Positions 49,127 through 59,470 are shown, counted from the first letter of the stretch. The stretch: 64,000 nucleotides of DNA from Setoptus koraiensis (GCA_048013815.1 CM106585.1:9052001-9116000), one strand, 5' to 3'. Translations and numbers: made by a program. Notes: a model not told the origin generated them from the letters alone.

Positions 49127-50560
49127 ATGACGACGTCAACTGAAAAGTTATTTCCTGAGATAAAACGTGTAGACCACGAAGATGAAACTTCAAAGATAAT
49201 AAGCAACGTTCTTGGTGATTATCAGCCGTCATTGATTAGCGAAAGTAAGGATCTAATTAATATATCCAAGGCTCAAATGCACAAAATTAGGATACAAAGT
49301 ATATTCTCAGAATTCATTAACTTAACAGAAGACTTCCTAGGAACTTTGGACGATGTATACGATGGTATGGATGAAGATGATGTTGATATGAGTGGTCCAA
49401 ATCATCACCAATCTAATGATGATGCCAGCAGCAGTAGTAGTAGCAGCAGCAGCAGTAGTAGTGGAAGCAGTAGTAGCGGAAGTAGCAGCGGCAGTGATAG
49501 TGACGAAGAAAAAATTACCGATAGTCACATAGATGAGGAACCTAGGTCATGGAATTTGGAGCAATTTATGGTGCAAGCCACAGCCTCAGCTACGGCGGCC
49601 TCGGCGGCAGCAGCAGCCTCAGTAGCAGCACCACCAGCTGCAGTCACAATACCAGTTACAACAATAACCCCAACCATAGCCACGGCCACAATCACAACTA
49701 CAGCTCCTTCAGCACCATTCCCACCGCCCGTTTTGCCATCTACTCCTGTGCCTCAGAAGGATGACCTCATGATAGCCATAGATCTGAAAAAACTAAAAAG
49801 AGTACCTCGCCTATCTCAGATCTCCACGAATACTTCAAACAATACTAATGCTTCTATCTCAACCAACATTACAAATACTACACCTACACCTACTCCGCCA
49901 CCCCCAAATCCACCTTCGAATCCATCCACGACAAGTTCTTCTCATACTAATTCTGGCCATTTTACGACTGCCAAGGCTATCAAACACGATGCCGATGGTG
50001 AAAGAGATAGAACGAAGCAAGCCACAAAATATCTTACATCCGCCATGTATTTCCTCATGTATGCTCATGAAGTTGAATCAGCGGATGGTAGCAGTAGTAG
50101 CCCCGCAGTACCACTATATGCGAGCACTGTTGGGCTGATAAAACATGTGATAAAGTCGACTAGGGATGATAATTCTACAACAAGTCAAAAACTGCACACT
50201 CTCGCTTGTCGTTGTCTCAGTCTCTTATATTTGAGGATTTACAGAATTAGGAACCAGGGAAGCACTGAAAGAGATATCCGTTTAATACAGTCACAGCCAA
50301 AACTAGAGCCAGATCATAATAGTCTTACATTTGCAATCAAATGTCAAGTGATGATGGCCTACCAAAGACAACTTGCAATAATGGAGAATCTTCGAGGAGC
50401 TTACGATTACTGGTCGAAGGCTGATGCGATGTGCGACAAGAATCCAGCAGTCAGGATATTCTTTAGTACTTTAGATACAAATGTTGCCCCTCTGACAATG
50501 ATAATGCCATTTGGTAAGGTGATGGAATATATTAGATTTGCTTTAGATTTCTTGCACTAG
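49127..50560 (+). CDS. AF4/FMR2 family protein (lilliputian/AFF-like), super elongation complex scaffold
   Basis: Protein of 477 residues with AF4/FMR2 features in the family order. Residues 8-32 (LFPEIKRV ... NVLGDY) resemble the P-TEFb-binding block of human AFF4. A Ser-rich acidic tract (about 100-127) leads to SWNLEQFM (about 141-148), matching the family's pSer segment with its W-x-L-x-x-F/W motif. A Thr/Ala/Pro linker follows. DDLMIAIDLKKLKRVP (about 212-227) resembles the AF9/ENL AHD-binding motif. The C-terminal homology domain (about 285-477) ends with the family's FFSTLD-x-N-VAPLT block. Known members scaffold P-TEFb, ELL and AF9/ENL to release paused RNA polymerase II in the nucleus. 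At 477 residues it is far shorter than AFF1-4 or Drosophila lilliputian. The frame is open upstream to 48995 without another ATG, and a GTAAGT at 49029 could be a donor, so a small 5' exon is possible. An ATTAAA at 50796 may be its poly(A) signal. Confidence 0.85.
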   Translation: MTTSTEKLFPEIKRVDHEDETSKIISNVLGDYQPSLISESKDLINISKAQMHKIRIQSIFSEFINLTEDFLGTLDDVYDGMDEDDVDMSGPNHHQSNDDASSSSSSSSSSSSGSSSSGSSSGSDSDEEKITDSHIDEEPRSWNLEQFMVQATASATAASAAAAASVAAPPAAVTIPVTTITPTIATATITTTAPSAPFPPPVLPSTPVPQKDDLMIAIDLKKLKRVPRLSQISTNTSNNTNASISTNITNTTPTPTPPPPNPPSNPSTTSSSHTNSGHFTTAKAIKHDADGERDRTKQATKYLTSAMYFLMYAHEVESADGSSSSPAVPLYASTVGLIKHVIKSTRDDNSTTSQKLHTLACRCLSLLYLRIYRIRNQGSTERDIRLIQSQPKLEPDHNSLTFAIKCQVMMAYQRQLAIMENLRGAYDYWSKADAMCDKNPAVRIFFSTLDTNVAPLTMIMPFGKVMEYIRFALDFLH

Positions 50561-51397
50561 ACTAAATGGCACCCAGAAAGACAAAGTTGCGATTATTTGA
50601 TGCAATGTTTGCTGCAATGTTAACTTATCTAAATACCAGCTGAATCGTCTGTTGCATAGATTTGAATGGTACCAACATTTATCATGACGGAAGTAAGAAA
50701 CCATCGTGCTTTTACAAATATGGCCAGGTCTTGGCGCTTCTTCCAAGGCACATTTCTGCCTAAAAAAAAAACAATCTTCCCTAATATAAAGAAATATTAA
50801 ATATATAAGAAATACTATATCAACTGTTTAAAAATTGTTGTAATACGACCTGTATATATCTACCTGTTGCATCTGTTACGATGTATTTTTCGCATCCATA
50901 CTCGCAATCGCCGACTTGTATTAATAAGGGACTAAATTTACTGTTACTACATGTCTCCGACGCTCTGAAACATTTTAACGGCAAGATACCAAGTCAAATC
51001 GATACTTGAAGCACATTGTTGAACATGCTTCGATAGAATAGAAGATAATCAAGATAATAAGAATCTTTTTTTCGCTTTTGAAGTAGTTCATGTCTGCTAA
51101 ATATTTTGCCGAACACTTTCTTTTTACAAATTTTTACTTGTTTATATTTTAGATTTCTCTAGATGGATATAGTCTGGAACGCGTCTGTATTCTGAATTTT
51201 CTAATCTGGCAGAAGTTTGCATTGGATGGAGAGATTCTTCATTCTTATTCTACTAGACTAGGCGGTCAGATTACGCAATGACCGAAGTTTTCAGAAAAGG
51301 TTACGTATTTCGAATTTTGCACACCAACTGAGAGAGCGGTGCGAAGATCTTTATTGTTGTTTATTACATGGGGCATTCAAAATGTAGATTGTAAAAA
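50561..51397. other. Interval between convergent AF4/FMR2 and NUP160 genes
   Basis: Holds both 3' UTRs. ATTAAA at 50796 (plus) may serve AF4/FMR2. AATAAA at 51350 and 51360 (minus) serve NUP160. No other content is recognised. Confidence 0.5.
51350..51365 (-). promoter_or_regulatory. Twin poly(A) signals of NUP160
   Basis: Two AATAAA hexamers on the minus strand 33 and 43 bp past the stop, implying a very short 3' UTR. Confidence 0.65.
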
Positions 51398-54300
51398 TTA
51401 ACGGAAGCTGGAGTTATGATTTGCGTTGTAAGAAATCAAACAACTCCTATATTCATTGAGTTTCTTGCTCACGACGTCGCCGATATCCATCATCTCTTTA
51501 TTAGTTGCATCTTCGTTCAGATACTCTACCAACAATGATATCAAGTGAGTTGGAAGATAAATTGGTCTTGGGTTGAAACCACTATCCACTAAGTTAGCTG
51601 GTTCCATAACGAGATTTGTCATTTCAACACACAAATCAGCGGCTTCGGGAAGCTGGTCATATTTAATTAATAATCTCAACAACTCAGCCGAGTTCCGTTT
51701 AATATATTGTGCCCTGAGAGAAGCTGGAATATCATATCCCGAGGCGAGTAGAGTGATTGCAACTACATTCATTAGGACAGTTGCCCTCGAATATGTTGGA
51801 GCAAATGATGGATCGCTACACATGTGGCTGACTCCATCGTAATTTTCTAGATAATGATCAATAAGCAACCATAATTTATCAACTGTTGATTTTTTGGAAT
51901 CAGTCAAATGATTGCTAATATTGATGCAACTATAGCTAATAGAAAGGCAATCAGAAAGACTCTGTCTCATGGTTTGATCATGAGCCAATGTTGCTGGACA
52001 TATTCTCGACAATGAGATGAATTTCTCTGCCAATCCTTTCATCACTGGCTCCAATGGTGACTTGAGCAAGATAGCCAAGTCAGCTGCGTATGTGTACATG
52101 GAAGAGGAGACCAGATAACTTATAGTTTCTTCTACTTTCAGAGGGGAAAGGGCAATCGTATTAACTTTAGGATCTTTCTTCAGTAAAATCAATCTTGCTT
52201 TAGTTAACTCATAACTTTTTTCTATCTCTCTTATGTCGATGGTGGTACGCCGCTTGGCAATTGCAGCATTAGTATTTGGTTGAAACTTAGACGAGGTCAG
52301 AAGAGTAGATTGTGATAAAGCATGGCTGTTGCTTGGTGAAGCTGGAAGTTCAATATCGCTATCATATCCACGTTTAAGCATGTTTCCATGGCTTTGTTCA
52401 TCAGATTCTGGGATCCCATTGACATTCGCTACTTCAATGAACATCTCTTGGGGGTTGCGTAGACACTTCAAACAATTTAAGACGATGAGCAGGCAGTCAG
52501 ATTGTTTTTTGACTGAGGCAATGCCTGGCACCTCGTGTCCGAGTCGTTGAGAGTATTTGTACATGCACGAAGCAGCGGGCTTGAAATTCTCTTCCATCAT
52601 CCAATAAGAGTATAGTATTTCATAGTAGCTTGGTCTTTTGAAATCATTTTTGGCTAATCCTAGTAAATCTGAATTCGAAGCTCTCTGTTCAATCACTTGC
52701 ACAAATTCGTTTCTCAAGTCGAGGTATGGAAATAATAATAGTTCTTGCCATCGCTCCCTTTCGCAATGATAAACAATAAATTGGTGTAGACAGTTGCGAC
52801 ACTGTTGCTTATCGGAGTTGAGTGCAAAAGCATGGTAAGCCTCCTCGGTCAAATTAAGGTCTAGGTAGTATTTAAAGAGCTGAGTCCTCAAACCATTGAT
52901 TCTTTGCTGGTCGTTGCTGCAAGACTGGCCTACAGTAGCTAAATTTTCATAACTGCCGGCAACACTGCTACTGTCTGAAAGTTCGCTAAGCTGTGGTATG
53001 CAGTGCTTGATGAGAGTTATGATATCTTCGGTGTAGTCATTCAGCTTAAATATTTGTATAAGGTTTTCGTAGTACTTATAGATTAGGGTGGTAGTGATTT
53101 CTGTGTCATCAGTATCGTTCAAAGATGCTTGGCTTACATTTAACACACTAGAATTCGGAATATTTTTATCACCTAGATTACCCTCCTGTGAACTGCTTCC
53201 TGTGGGCACAACACCTGAACAGTCTTCTAGATCTATGAAACGACCTATCAGATTTGTTTTGCTCATGCTCATACATAATCTGTTGAACAAGACAACAGCC
53301 CTTGAAGGTTCACCATTTAATAGATGGTTGAAGGCTTTCAAGAAATATCTATCGTGCTCGCTAGTTAAATTCCAATTATCTAGTAACTCTAAATATGTAA
53401 ATAAGTTATCGTGATGCAGAGAGGATAATAAATACTCTGCAAAACACTGATGGTGAGATTTCGGCCACAGCAATTGACAAACTGATTTAGCGATGTCAGC
53501 TATAATATCACATTTTGACAAGGTGGAATCTGGTCTTTTAATATCAATCTGAGCAATCCTTAGTCCACCGTTGAGTAGGAAGTCTGTTAAAAGATTTCGC
53601 TGTAGAGATGGTTCATTCGTTTTTTGTAATTGTTTCTTCGAACCTGCAGGTACCTTCGAGCTGAACATTTTCATGAATTGAAGTTTCTCGGAAAGTTGCT
53701 GTAATGTGGATAAAGTAGATAGTTTCATCTCTCTTTGGCTTGCTTTGATTGGACTTTCGGAAATCCATAGAAGAATTCTATAACAGCGTAAGCAATCGGT
53801 TGTTCTACTAACAATAGATGACAGGTATAAGTCTTCGCAAAGTTTCGACAACTGTTCGTTTTGATTCTTGGACTTCTTTGAATCTTTTAAAGATATGGCA
53901 ACAACTAAATGGAGGAATAACGTTAAATCCCGGGCTAGTAAAAATCGAGATTTGACCATCTTCTTAATGAGTTCGAAAGTAGCTGCGATTCCGTGGTTAG
54001 AAGTCAAAAATGGATGGAATGATACTGAATTTGTTTTGGTGTAGTTTTGTGTTTTAGTAGTCTCTGTCAGGTCTAAATTGTTGCAAATGAGTTCTAGTGA
54101 AGCGAACACCGATGAGTATAGGTCCTCCGAAGCGGTGGCTGACAATCTGCTGCCTCCAGTGATGAATGCTAGTTGTGACATGTCAACTCGATTAGAGTCC
54201 AGAAGCGAGGAGGCTAAATCTTGAAAGAATTGACCAACTCCAACAGGCTCATCAAGCAATTTTTGTTCTATTGTTATAGCTATATCGTCTGTGATAATCT

Positions 54301-56140
54301 GCTGACAGATGTAATCAAGAGATTTCATGATTGTAAACAGGCTACTGTTAAAATCAGTTGTGGCTTTGAGACTAAGTCCAGCAAATGGTCTCTGAAATTC
54401 AGCTACATTCTTCGAAGGGGCTGGTATAATTATTGAACTATTTCCACGTTTCAAGAGCGCGATGATCTCCTCATGCTCGCTCACAAGTAGTCCGATTATT
54501 TTGTTGGCGACTTGGTGATTTTGTACACAATATGTATGAAATTTATACCATGCCTCCCGTTCAGCTAATGATATATCTGTGTCTTTGGAGTCTTGTTGTA
54601 CTTCGTTCAAGTTATTCCTTATAATTGATGCAGCTGTGTCAACTAGAGCTTGTATATCGTCTTGATTCAATTTCACATCAGAACTTCCTCGACCAAGTAT
54701 GCTTATACCTCTGAGGATTGTAGACATGGAAAACTTATTGCGCCAAAATATTTCCTCAATAATCTGATACTGATGGTCTCGGGCAGACTTCAGATTTTCC
54801 GGATCCTCGTTCAAATAGACACTATGCCATTCGCAATTGTCTACTGTGTTTCGTGTTTTTGATTCAGAGAATTTCGTTTGTTCATTCATTGTAGCACGTA
54901 ATTCTTGTAAGTTGAGCCAATATAACACGTAATCGTTTTCGGTGTTGAGCGCCACTGCCCAGATTTTTGTTCTAGATATAGCAAAGTCAATGAGACAATC
55001 CCATTCCGGTGCTTTTACAACATACAACTCTTCTACACTATGCTTATCAATGTCCGATTTGTGTTGCAAAACGACAAACTCTGGCTCTTGTTCCGTCATG
55101 TAGATCGCCAACATCAGGTCCGATGTGTTTTTTCCTGTAACTCGCATCAAGAGTTGCTGATTAGACAAATCCACAAGTGTCAGCCTTGATTGACTAGTAG
55201 ATAACGATTGATTTAAGGGTTGTGCTATTAGGCTGTAGGAATGAGCTAACTCCCTATATTTTGTGGACCAAATTCTCAGTTTGTAATCCCTACAAAGAGC
55301 AAATAGAATCATGTCGTTACCTTCTTCATATCTAGCTGCAATACACGACAGAGCAGCATCGTCACTCTCGTGTTGATTCTTGGCCAACAAAGCTGGCATT
55401 CTAGACCAAATTCTGCCTATTATTGATGTATGTTTGAGCTCCCATGATGTAACTGGACTGTCCGATTTTAATGAGTTCATGCTTGCCTCCAAAATTGAAG
55501 GAGCATCTATGTTGTGATTGAATTTCACTATATGTATAGAACCGTTTGAATATGTCAACGCAAACGAAACAAGATCGGGCGCCTCATCCAACCAAGAAGT
55601 GGCACTCTTGGGGCTAGAGACATTGCCCGGGGGAACATTTGCTGATTGACCGATAAGAACATGGAAAGTTCTGTTATCGCTCAGGAGCTGATTAGTGATG
55701 GTGGTAAAAACTGAGTTGGCAACGAATTGTTTTGTGGAACCAAGTTGAGAGGCTACTTGGATCTTGGGGTGAGGCAATGATATTCTGTGAACAGATGATA
55801 GAGTTGCAATCAGTATCAAGAGACTACTATTTAATTCTATGATTCTGATTGTGTTGATAATGGGGGCATTGGCGAATTTTATCCTTATTTGGTTATTTGT
55901 CAAAATGAATTCGCTCGATAACTCTACCATCTCCAGTAGTTCGTTTGATGTTCGCCAGTAAATGTATCTGTTGTAACATGGTGAGCCGATTGTTTGAGTG
56001 TCCCGATAACTGAAACCTCCGACACATTCTGGCAGAGAAATATCTTGTAACGTACTCTGTGTAGAGGCAACATCTACTAGGACCTCTTTCCAACGGTGAT
56101 TGATGACATTGGGCGAGGCCAATTCAACGTAATTAGCCAT
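51398..56140 (-). CDS. NUP160: Nuclear pore complex protein Nup160
   Basis: Single open frame of 1,580 residues without introns. Nup160 is an arm component of the Y-shaped Nup107-160 scaffold on both faces of the nuclear pore, needed for pore assembly and mRNA export. The N-terminal part (about residues 40-500) is the Nup160 beta-propeller. The stretch NRYIYWRTSNELLEMVE (about 57-73) with following LTNNQIRIKF matches the vertebrate NRFIHWKTSG...LNNAIRLKF region, and FALCRDYKLRIWS is a typical blade strand. The remainder is alpha-helical solenoid, as the family expects. Human NUP160 has 1,436 residues, so this copy is somewhat longer, mainly through polar Ser/Asn-rich linkers. The start ATG begins MANYVELASPNV and has no upstream in-frame rival I trust. 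Two AATAAA signals lie 33-48 bp past the stop. The gene converges with the AF4/FMR2 gene and diverges from HSPBP1. Confidence 0.93.
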   Translation of the reverse strand: MANYVELASPNVINHRWKEVLVDVASTQSTLQDISLPECVGGFSYRDTQTIGSPCYNRYIYWRTSNELLEMVELSSEFILTNNQIRIKFANAPIINTIRIIELNSSLLILIATLSSVHRISLPHPKIQVASQLGSTKQFVANSVFTTITNQLLSDNRTFHVLIGQSANVPPGNVSSPKSATSWLDEAPDLVSFALTYSNGSIHIVKFNHNIDAPSILEASMNSLKSDSPVTSWELKHTSIIGRIWSRMPALLAKNQHESDDAALSCIAARYEEGNDMILFALCRDYKLRIWSTKYRELAHSYSLIAQPLNQSLSTSQSRLTLVDLSNQQLLMRVTGKNTSDLMLAIYMTEQEPEFVVLQHKSDIDKHSVEELYVVKAPEWDCLIDFAISRTKIWAVALNTENDYVLYWLNLQELRATMNEQTKFSESKTRNTVDNCEWHSVYLNEDPENLKSARDHQYQIIEEIFWRNKFSMSTILRGISILGRGSSDVKLNQDDIQALVDTAASIIRNNLNEVQQDSKDTDISLAEREAWYKFHTYCVQNHQVANKIIGLLVSEHEEIIALLKRGNSSIIIPAPSKNVAEFQRPFAGLSLKATTDFNSSLFTIMKSLDYICQQIITDDIAITIEQKLLDEPVGVGQFFQDLASSLLDSNRVDMSQLAFITGGSRLSATASEDLYSSVFASLELICNNLDLTETTKTQNYTKTNSVSFHPFLTSNHGIAATFELIKKMVKSRFLLARDLTLFLHLVVAISLKDSKKSKNQNEQLSKLCEDLYLSSIVSRTTDCLRCYRILLWISESPIKASQREMKLSTLSTLQQLSEKLQFMKMFSSKVPAGSKKQLQKTNEPSLQRNLLTDFLLNGGLRIAQIDIKRPDSTLSKCDIIADIAKSVCQLLWPKSHHQCFAEYLLSSLHHDNLFTYLELLDNWNLTSEHDRYFLKAFNHLLNGEPSRAVVLFNRLCMSMSKTNLIGRFIDLEDCSGVVPTGSSSQEGNLGDKNIPNSSVLNVSQASLNDTDDTEITTTLIYKYYENLIQIFKLNDYTEDIITLIKHCIPQLSELSDSSSVAGSYENLATVGQSCSNDQQRINGLRTQLFKYYLDLNLTEEAYHAFALNSDKQQCRNCLHQFIVYHCERERWQELLLFPYLDLRNEFVQVIEQRASNSDLLGLAKNDFKRPSYYEILYSYWMMEENFKPAASCMYKYSQRLGHEVPGIASVKKQSDCLLIVLNCLKCLRNPQEMFIEVANVNGIPESDEQSHGNMLKRGYDSDIELPASPSNSHALSQSTLLTSSKFQPNTNAAIAKRRTTIDIREIEKSYELTKARLILLKKDPKVNTIALSPLKVEETISYLVSSSMYTYAADLAILLKSPLEPVMKGLAEKFISLSRICPATLAHDQTMRQSLSDCLSISYSCINISNHLTDSKKSTVDKLWLLIDHYLENYDGVSHMCSDPSFAPTYSRATVLMNVVAITLLASGYDIPASLRAQYIKRNSAELLRLLIKYDQLPEAADLCVEMTNLVMEPANLVDSGFNPRPIYLPTHLISLLVEYLNEDATNKEMMDIGDVVSKKLNEYRSCLISYNANHNSSFR

Positions 56141-57016
56141 TTGTATGGTGTTTATGGTGATATATAAATAATATTGGTAATAAACGTTCGGTAAGTCTTG
56201 TCTTTTCGAAGTAGAGCGGGCAACTGAGGACCAAATCGGTTACAGATACAGCGTGTAATCTCACTTGAATTCTACGTGGTGTGTTCGCGGCCAGTTTTGT
56301 GCAGCCATCTGAACGGCGCACAGAAAGTGTACTGGCGTCCAATAATACAGGTACCAATTATTCCGCCAGGGGCGCGCAGTGCATTTTAGAATGCACACAC
56401 AAGCATAGAGTGGTATGCTTAATGTTTCTCTTTTTTGATTACGAGCGTACGATGCGCTGAAGCCAATAGTTGCACGTGATTAACTAATACTCGATCACAC
56501 CGTGTACATAAAGCAAGGTGCGCCGCCCTGGCGGACTTGAAAGAGAGTTACCGGATGTGCATTGGAATAGCCGCGCACAATGCTCTCGTTGCAATTGTAC
56601 GTGGGATTTTAGCGACCTTCAGAGCACTTTCAGCGTATCGCGCTCTCTGCATCAGACCATCACAAAAGTAATTCTGATTTGAACAATGCGCCATACGTTT
56701 CTTAGATAAAAATTTTCGCATTTCAAGTCTTCCTATGCTGCAAATGTACTCTGACATGGTGGTCTGAACGAGACACAAGATTTCTTTTGCAACTGTAAAA
56801 AACCTACCTGTATGTTAGATATTCGCATTTCAACCGTTTGTCAGTGAAATCACCCCAAGCGGAGGATACACGAGTTTGCCAAATTATCACATAGACACAT
56901 ATCATCAATGTTAGATAACAACAACATACTAATATTCGCGATATAACTGGACTTATCAAATTATCAATTATAGTTTGGACTTTAGAGCAACGAATCAATT
57001 ATCTAGACTAGCCATC
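56141..57016. promoter_or_regulatory. Divergent promoter interval NUP160/HSPBP1
   Basis: 876 bp between divergent starts, with no gene-like frame. It presumably contains both promoters and 5' UTRs; I see no clear TATA box tied to either. Confidence 0.5.
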
Positions 57017-58120
57017 ATGAGCTCCAATGATGATAGCAATACTGACAGCAATGATCGTAGGGTGCAAAATCTATTAGGACTGGTGAAATTTTGTCTAAGT
57101 GCTACAGCCAATGAAGATGCTCCAGCGTCCAGTCAGTTAGAGCCCATGGATGAGGATAGGAGAGCATGGCTACAGCAAGCAATCAACAATTTGACAACTG
57201 ACACCATTGCAGAGTTGCTAAAAAGCCTTGCTGTAGTTAAAGAAAACATACAATTGCTAAATAAACCTGACAGCAACATCAAGGAGGAGGAAACCATCGA
57301 TGCCTTGGAATACATGGTTGAACTATGCGAAGAAGTTGACTATGCACGCGACTTTGCAAAACTAAACGGATTCGACATATTCAAACCATTGATTGATTGT
57401 CACTACGAAGAATTACAAGCAAAAGCTTGTGATCTTATAGCTGCCATATCGCAAAACAATCCATACTGTCAAGAAATAGCATACAAGAGTGGCATACTAG
57501 GTCAACTAACACAATTACTAGACTCTTCCACAGCGCATATCAAGGCACGCGTAAAGGCACTCTACGCCATCTCAACCATTATTAGATCTAATGAGGATAT
57601 CCTGATGAAATATGATGCAGAATTAGATGGCTTATCTGTCTTGTCTAGAATTATTCAATTTCAGGATATGGATTATACCGCCGAGGATACTAGCGAAAGC
57701 GCTACAGAGGACAGTTGTGACGACACTTGTCATGGTCATTGGTGGCGTAAACTACGTATCAAATCATCATTTCTTATAGCTGCTTTATGCCAAGAAAGCA
57801 GTCATATTCGTACAACATTTTTCAGGATGGGTATCATAGAGCAAATCATATTACTATTACAAAATTTAGCAAATCACGAAACTCATGAGTATTTACTATC
57901 GGCTTTGTGTAGTTTGGCCAGCACAAATGAGGATTGTAGAAACGAATGTTTGAGGCCAGAATTTAAATTTGTGCAATATTTAGAAAAATGCTTGGCTTCA
58001 ACACCGGAGTCACCCGAAGACCAAGATGACCACTACGCAAGATTGATGAATGATCAACGTGCCCAAATAGCACAACTTATGAAAGTTCTCTCATTAAGAC
58101 CTAACTCACCTTCTAACTAG
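57017..58120 (+). CDS. HSPBP1: Hsp70-binding protein 1 (HspBP1/Fes1-type nucleotide exchange factor)
   Basis: Intronless gene for 367 residues (human HSPBP1 has 359). HspBP1 binds the Hsp70 ATPase domain in the cytosol and promotes ADP release. Residues about 16-27 (VQNLLGLVKFCL) and the block EPMDEDRRAWLQQAI (about 43-57) match the Fes1 N-terminal domain. Armadillo-type repeats follow, with ALEYMVELCEEVDYARDFAKLNG, ARVKALYAISTIIR and LLSALCSLASTNEDCRNECLRPE, all at the family positions. The start is the ATG at 57017; the frame runs further upstream but without another ATG. Between repeats there is an acidic insertion with CDDTCHGHWW (about residues 234-243) that the human protein lacks. An AATAAA lies 250 bp past the stop. 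The gene diverges from NUP160 across ~0.9 kb. Confidence 0.93.
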   Translation: MSSNDDSNTDSNDRRVQNLLGLVKFCLSATANEDAPASSQLEPMDEDRRAWLQQAINNLTTDTIAELLKSLAVVKENIQLLNKPDSNIKEEETIDALEYMVELCEEVDYARDFAKLNGFDIFKPLIDCHYEELQAKACDLIAAISQNNPYCQEIAYKSGILGQLTQLLDSSTAHIKARVKALYAISTIIRSNEDILMKYDAELDGLSVLSRIIQFQDMDYTAEDTSESATEDSCDDTCHGHWWRKLRIKSSFLIAALCQESSHIRTTFFRMGIIEQIILLLQNLANHETHEYLLSALCSLASTNEDCRNECLRPEFKFVQYLEKCLASTPESPEDQDDHYARLMNDQRAQIAQLMKVLSLRPNSPSN

Positions 58121-58754
58121 ACACAGAGAAAAACAAACAAAAATTTCTAGCCCAAATCAAAATTGATTGCAAGAAGGGGATTGATCCAATTAAAACTGGA
58201 GGGGGGATCTTCATCAGATCTTTTGGATTTAACCATTTCATGTATAAAATATAAATATCTTAGAACCTGTATATTACTATTTACTTAACTCAAGTTCGAT
58301 TAGATATTCTCACCGTCACACAATCTAAATTATTATGATATAAACACCAACGTGCACAACTAATGCAATACAATAAAAGAAAGAGAAATAAGTTCACCTG
58401 AATCTACATTCCACTGGAAATGATTACTTGTGCAACAGCTTCGAGTTTTCCTTTGTTTGCCTGAATCACCAACGAGCTCTTGTTAGCCAATCTGGACACA
58501 CCCAAAGTGAACAGCTGATACTTGATAGATGTTGTTGTGTTTGTGTTGACCAACTTACCTGTGGAATGACCATCCTAATGACGCAATTGAGAGAACATTA
58601 TTATGGCTACAGTGACGGCAGTTATGTAGCTCCATGAAATTTCGTCTGCGTTGTTTTCAAAGAATTCATTATACGGATATATTATAACTTCGAGGAATTC
58701 ATGGTAATAAAAGAGATTATTTTTCTTCATTGGAATATTGATACTAACTAAGAA
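58121..58754. other. HSPBP1 3' UTR and CALML4 upstream region
   Basis: AATAAA at 58372-58377 is a likely HSPBP1 poly(A) signal. The CALML4 promoter and 5' UTR must lie in the rest. A CACAG|GTAAGT donor-like site on the minus strand (58554-58562) is unexplained. Confidence 0.5.
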
Positions 58755-59433
58755 ATGGTAAGTTTTGTCATCTATCGCAACTGAGCAACTTTAAATATTA
58801 AATAATCATATGATTATATAGTTACAGCGGGTCCTTAATTAATCTACAATTTTTCGAAACACATCCACCGACATATAGGCTAGATTTTTCAATTCGGAAG
58901 AGATCAATTATTACAGGGACTGTTTTAATCTTTGCAATTTTAAATCAGCCCAAATCACTGAAGTGGATCAGTTGATGTTTGTCATGCGCTCCACTGGCCT
59001 CAGTCCAACTATTGATGAACTCAAGGGCTACCTCAAACAAAAAGGTGAGCAAACAACGCGATTGATAAGCAAAAAGGATATGTACAAATTAATCAATTGA
59101 TTATTAATTTGTCAACAAATGAAACCTTGTTTATTCTGAATTTATATAGGCAATGTTATATCATTCGGAGACTTCTTGGATTGTGCACATTCCCATAAGA
59201 AAGTTGAAAGGTTACCCGACGAGATATTAGCAGCATTCAAATCTTCGCCTTGGGTGAACAAATATGGACACATATCAGCCACCGACCTCAAGCATATATT
59301 ATGCGAATGGGGAGAAAAATTGTCCGTGAAAGAAGTAGATGCACTACTTAAAGAAAACAACTTCACCAAATCATCTATTGATCATAAGCAACTTGTAAAC
59401 GCTTTGGTTATACCCAAGTCCGATAACAACTGA
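58755..59433 (+). CDS. CALML4: Calmodulin-like protein 4 (three coding exons)
   Basis: Coding exons 58755-58757, 58879-59044 and 59150-59433 join to 150 residues plus stop (human CALML4 about 153). Exon 1 is the ATG alone followed by GTAAGT. Exon 2 follows an AG at 58877-58878 and begins ARFFNSEEINYYRDCFNL, matching the human MAKFLSQDQINEYKECFSL start. It ends at a GTGAGC donor in phase 1. Exon 3 follows TATATAG and restores the frame as GNVISFGDFLD. The C-terminal half has LSVKEVDALLKE, in line with human LTHKEVDDLFRE. All four EF-hand loops lack the usual acidic ligands, as in CALML4, so calcium binding is unlikely. The vertebrate protein is a light chain of myosin-7b in microvillar adhesion complexes; the same type of role here is inference. 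ATTAAA at 59465 is a likely poly(A) signal. TTC38 converges from 121 bp away. Confidence 0.87.
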
Positions 59434-59464
59434 TGAGGATTATTCCCCGGTATTGATATGAATG

Positions 59465-59470
59465 ATTAAA
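59465..59470 (+). promoter_or_regulatory. Likely poly(A) signal of CALML4
   Basis: ATTAAA 32 bp past the stop, before the TTC38 stop codon at 59555. Confidence 0.5.

Noticed and set aside
58554-58700. Antisense exon ending at CACAG|GTAAGT between HSPBP1 and CALML4
   Set aside because: A single donor-like site without acceptor, partner exon or protein-like frame.
58917-58920. Alternative CALML4 exon 2 acceptor at TTACAG
   Set aside because: Joining it to the ATG gives a stop within four codons, and it would remove the conserved ARFFNSEEINYYRDCF start.
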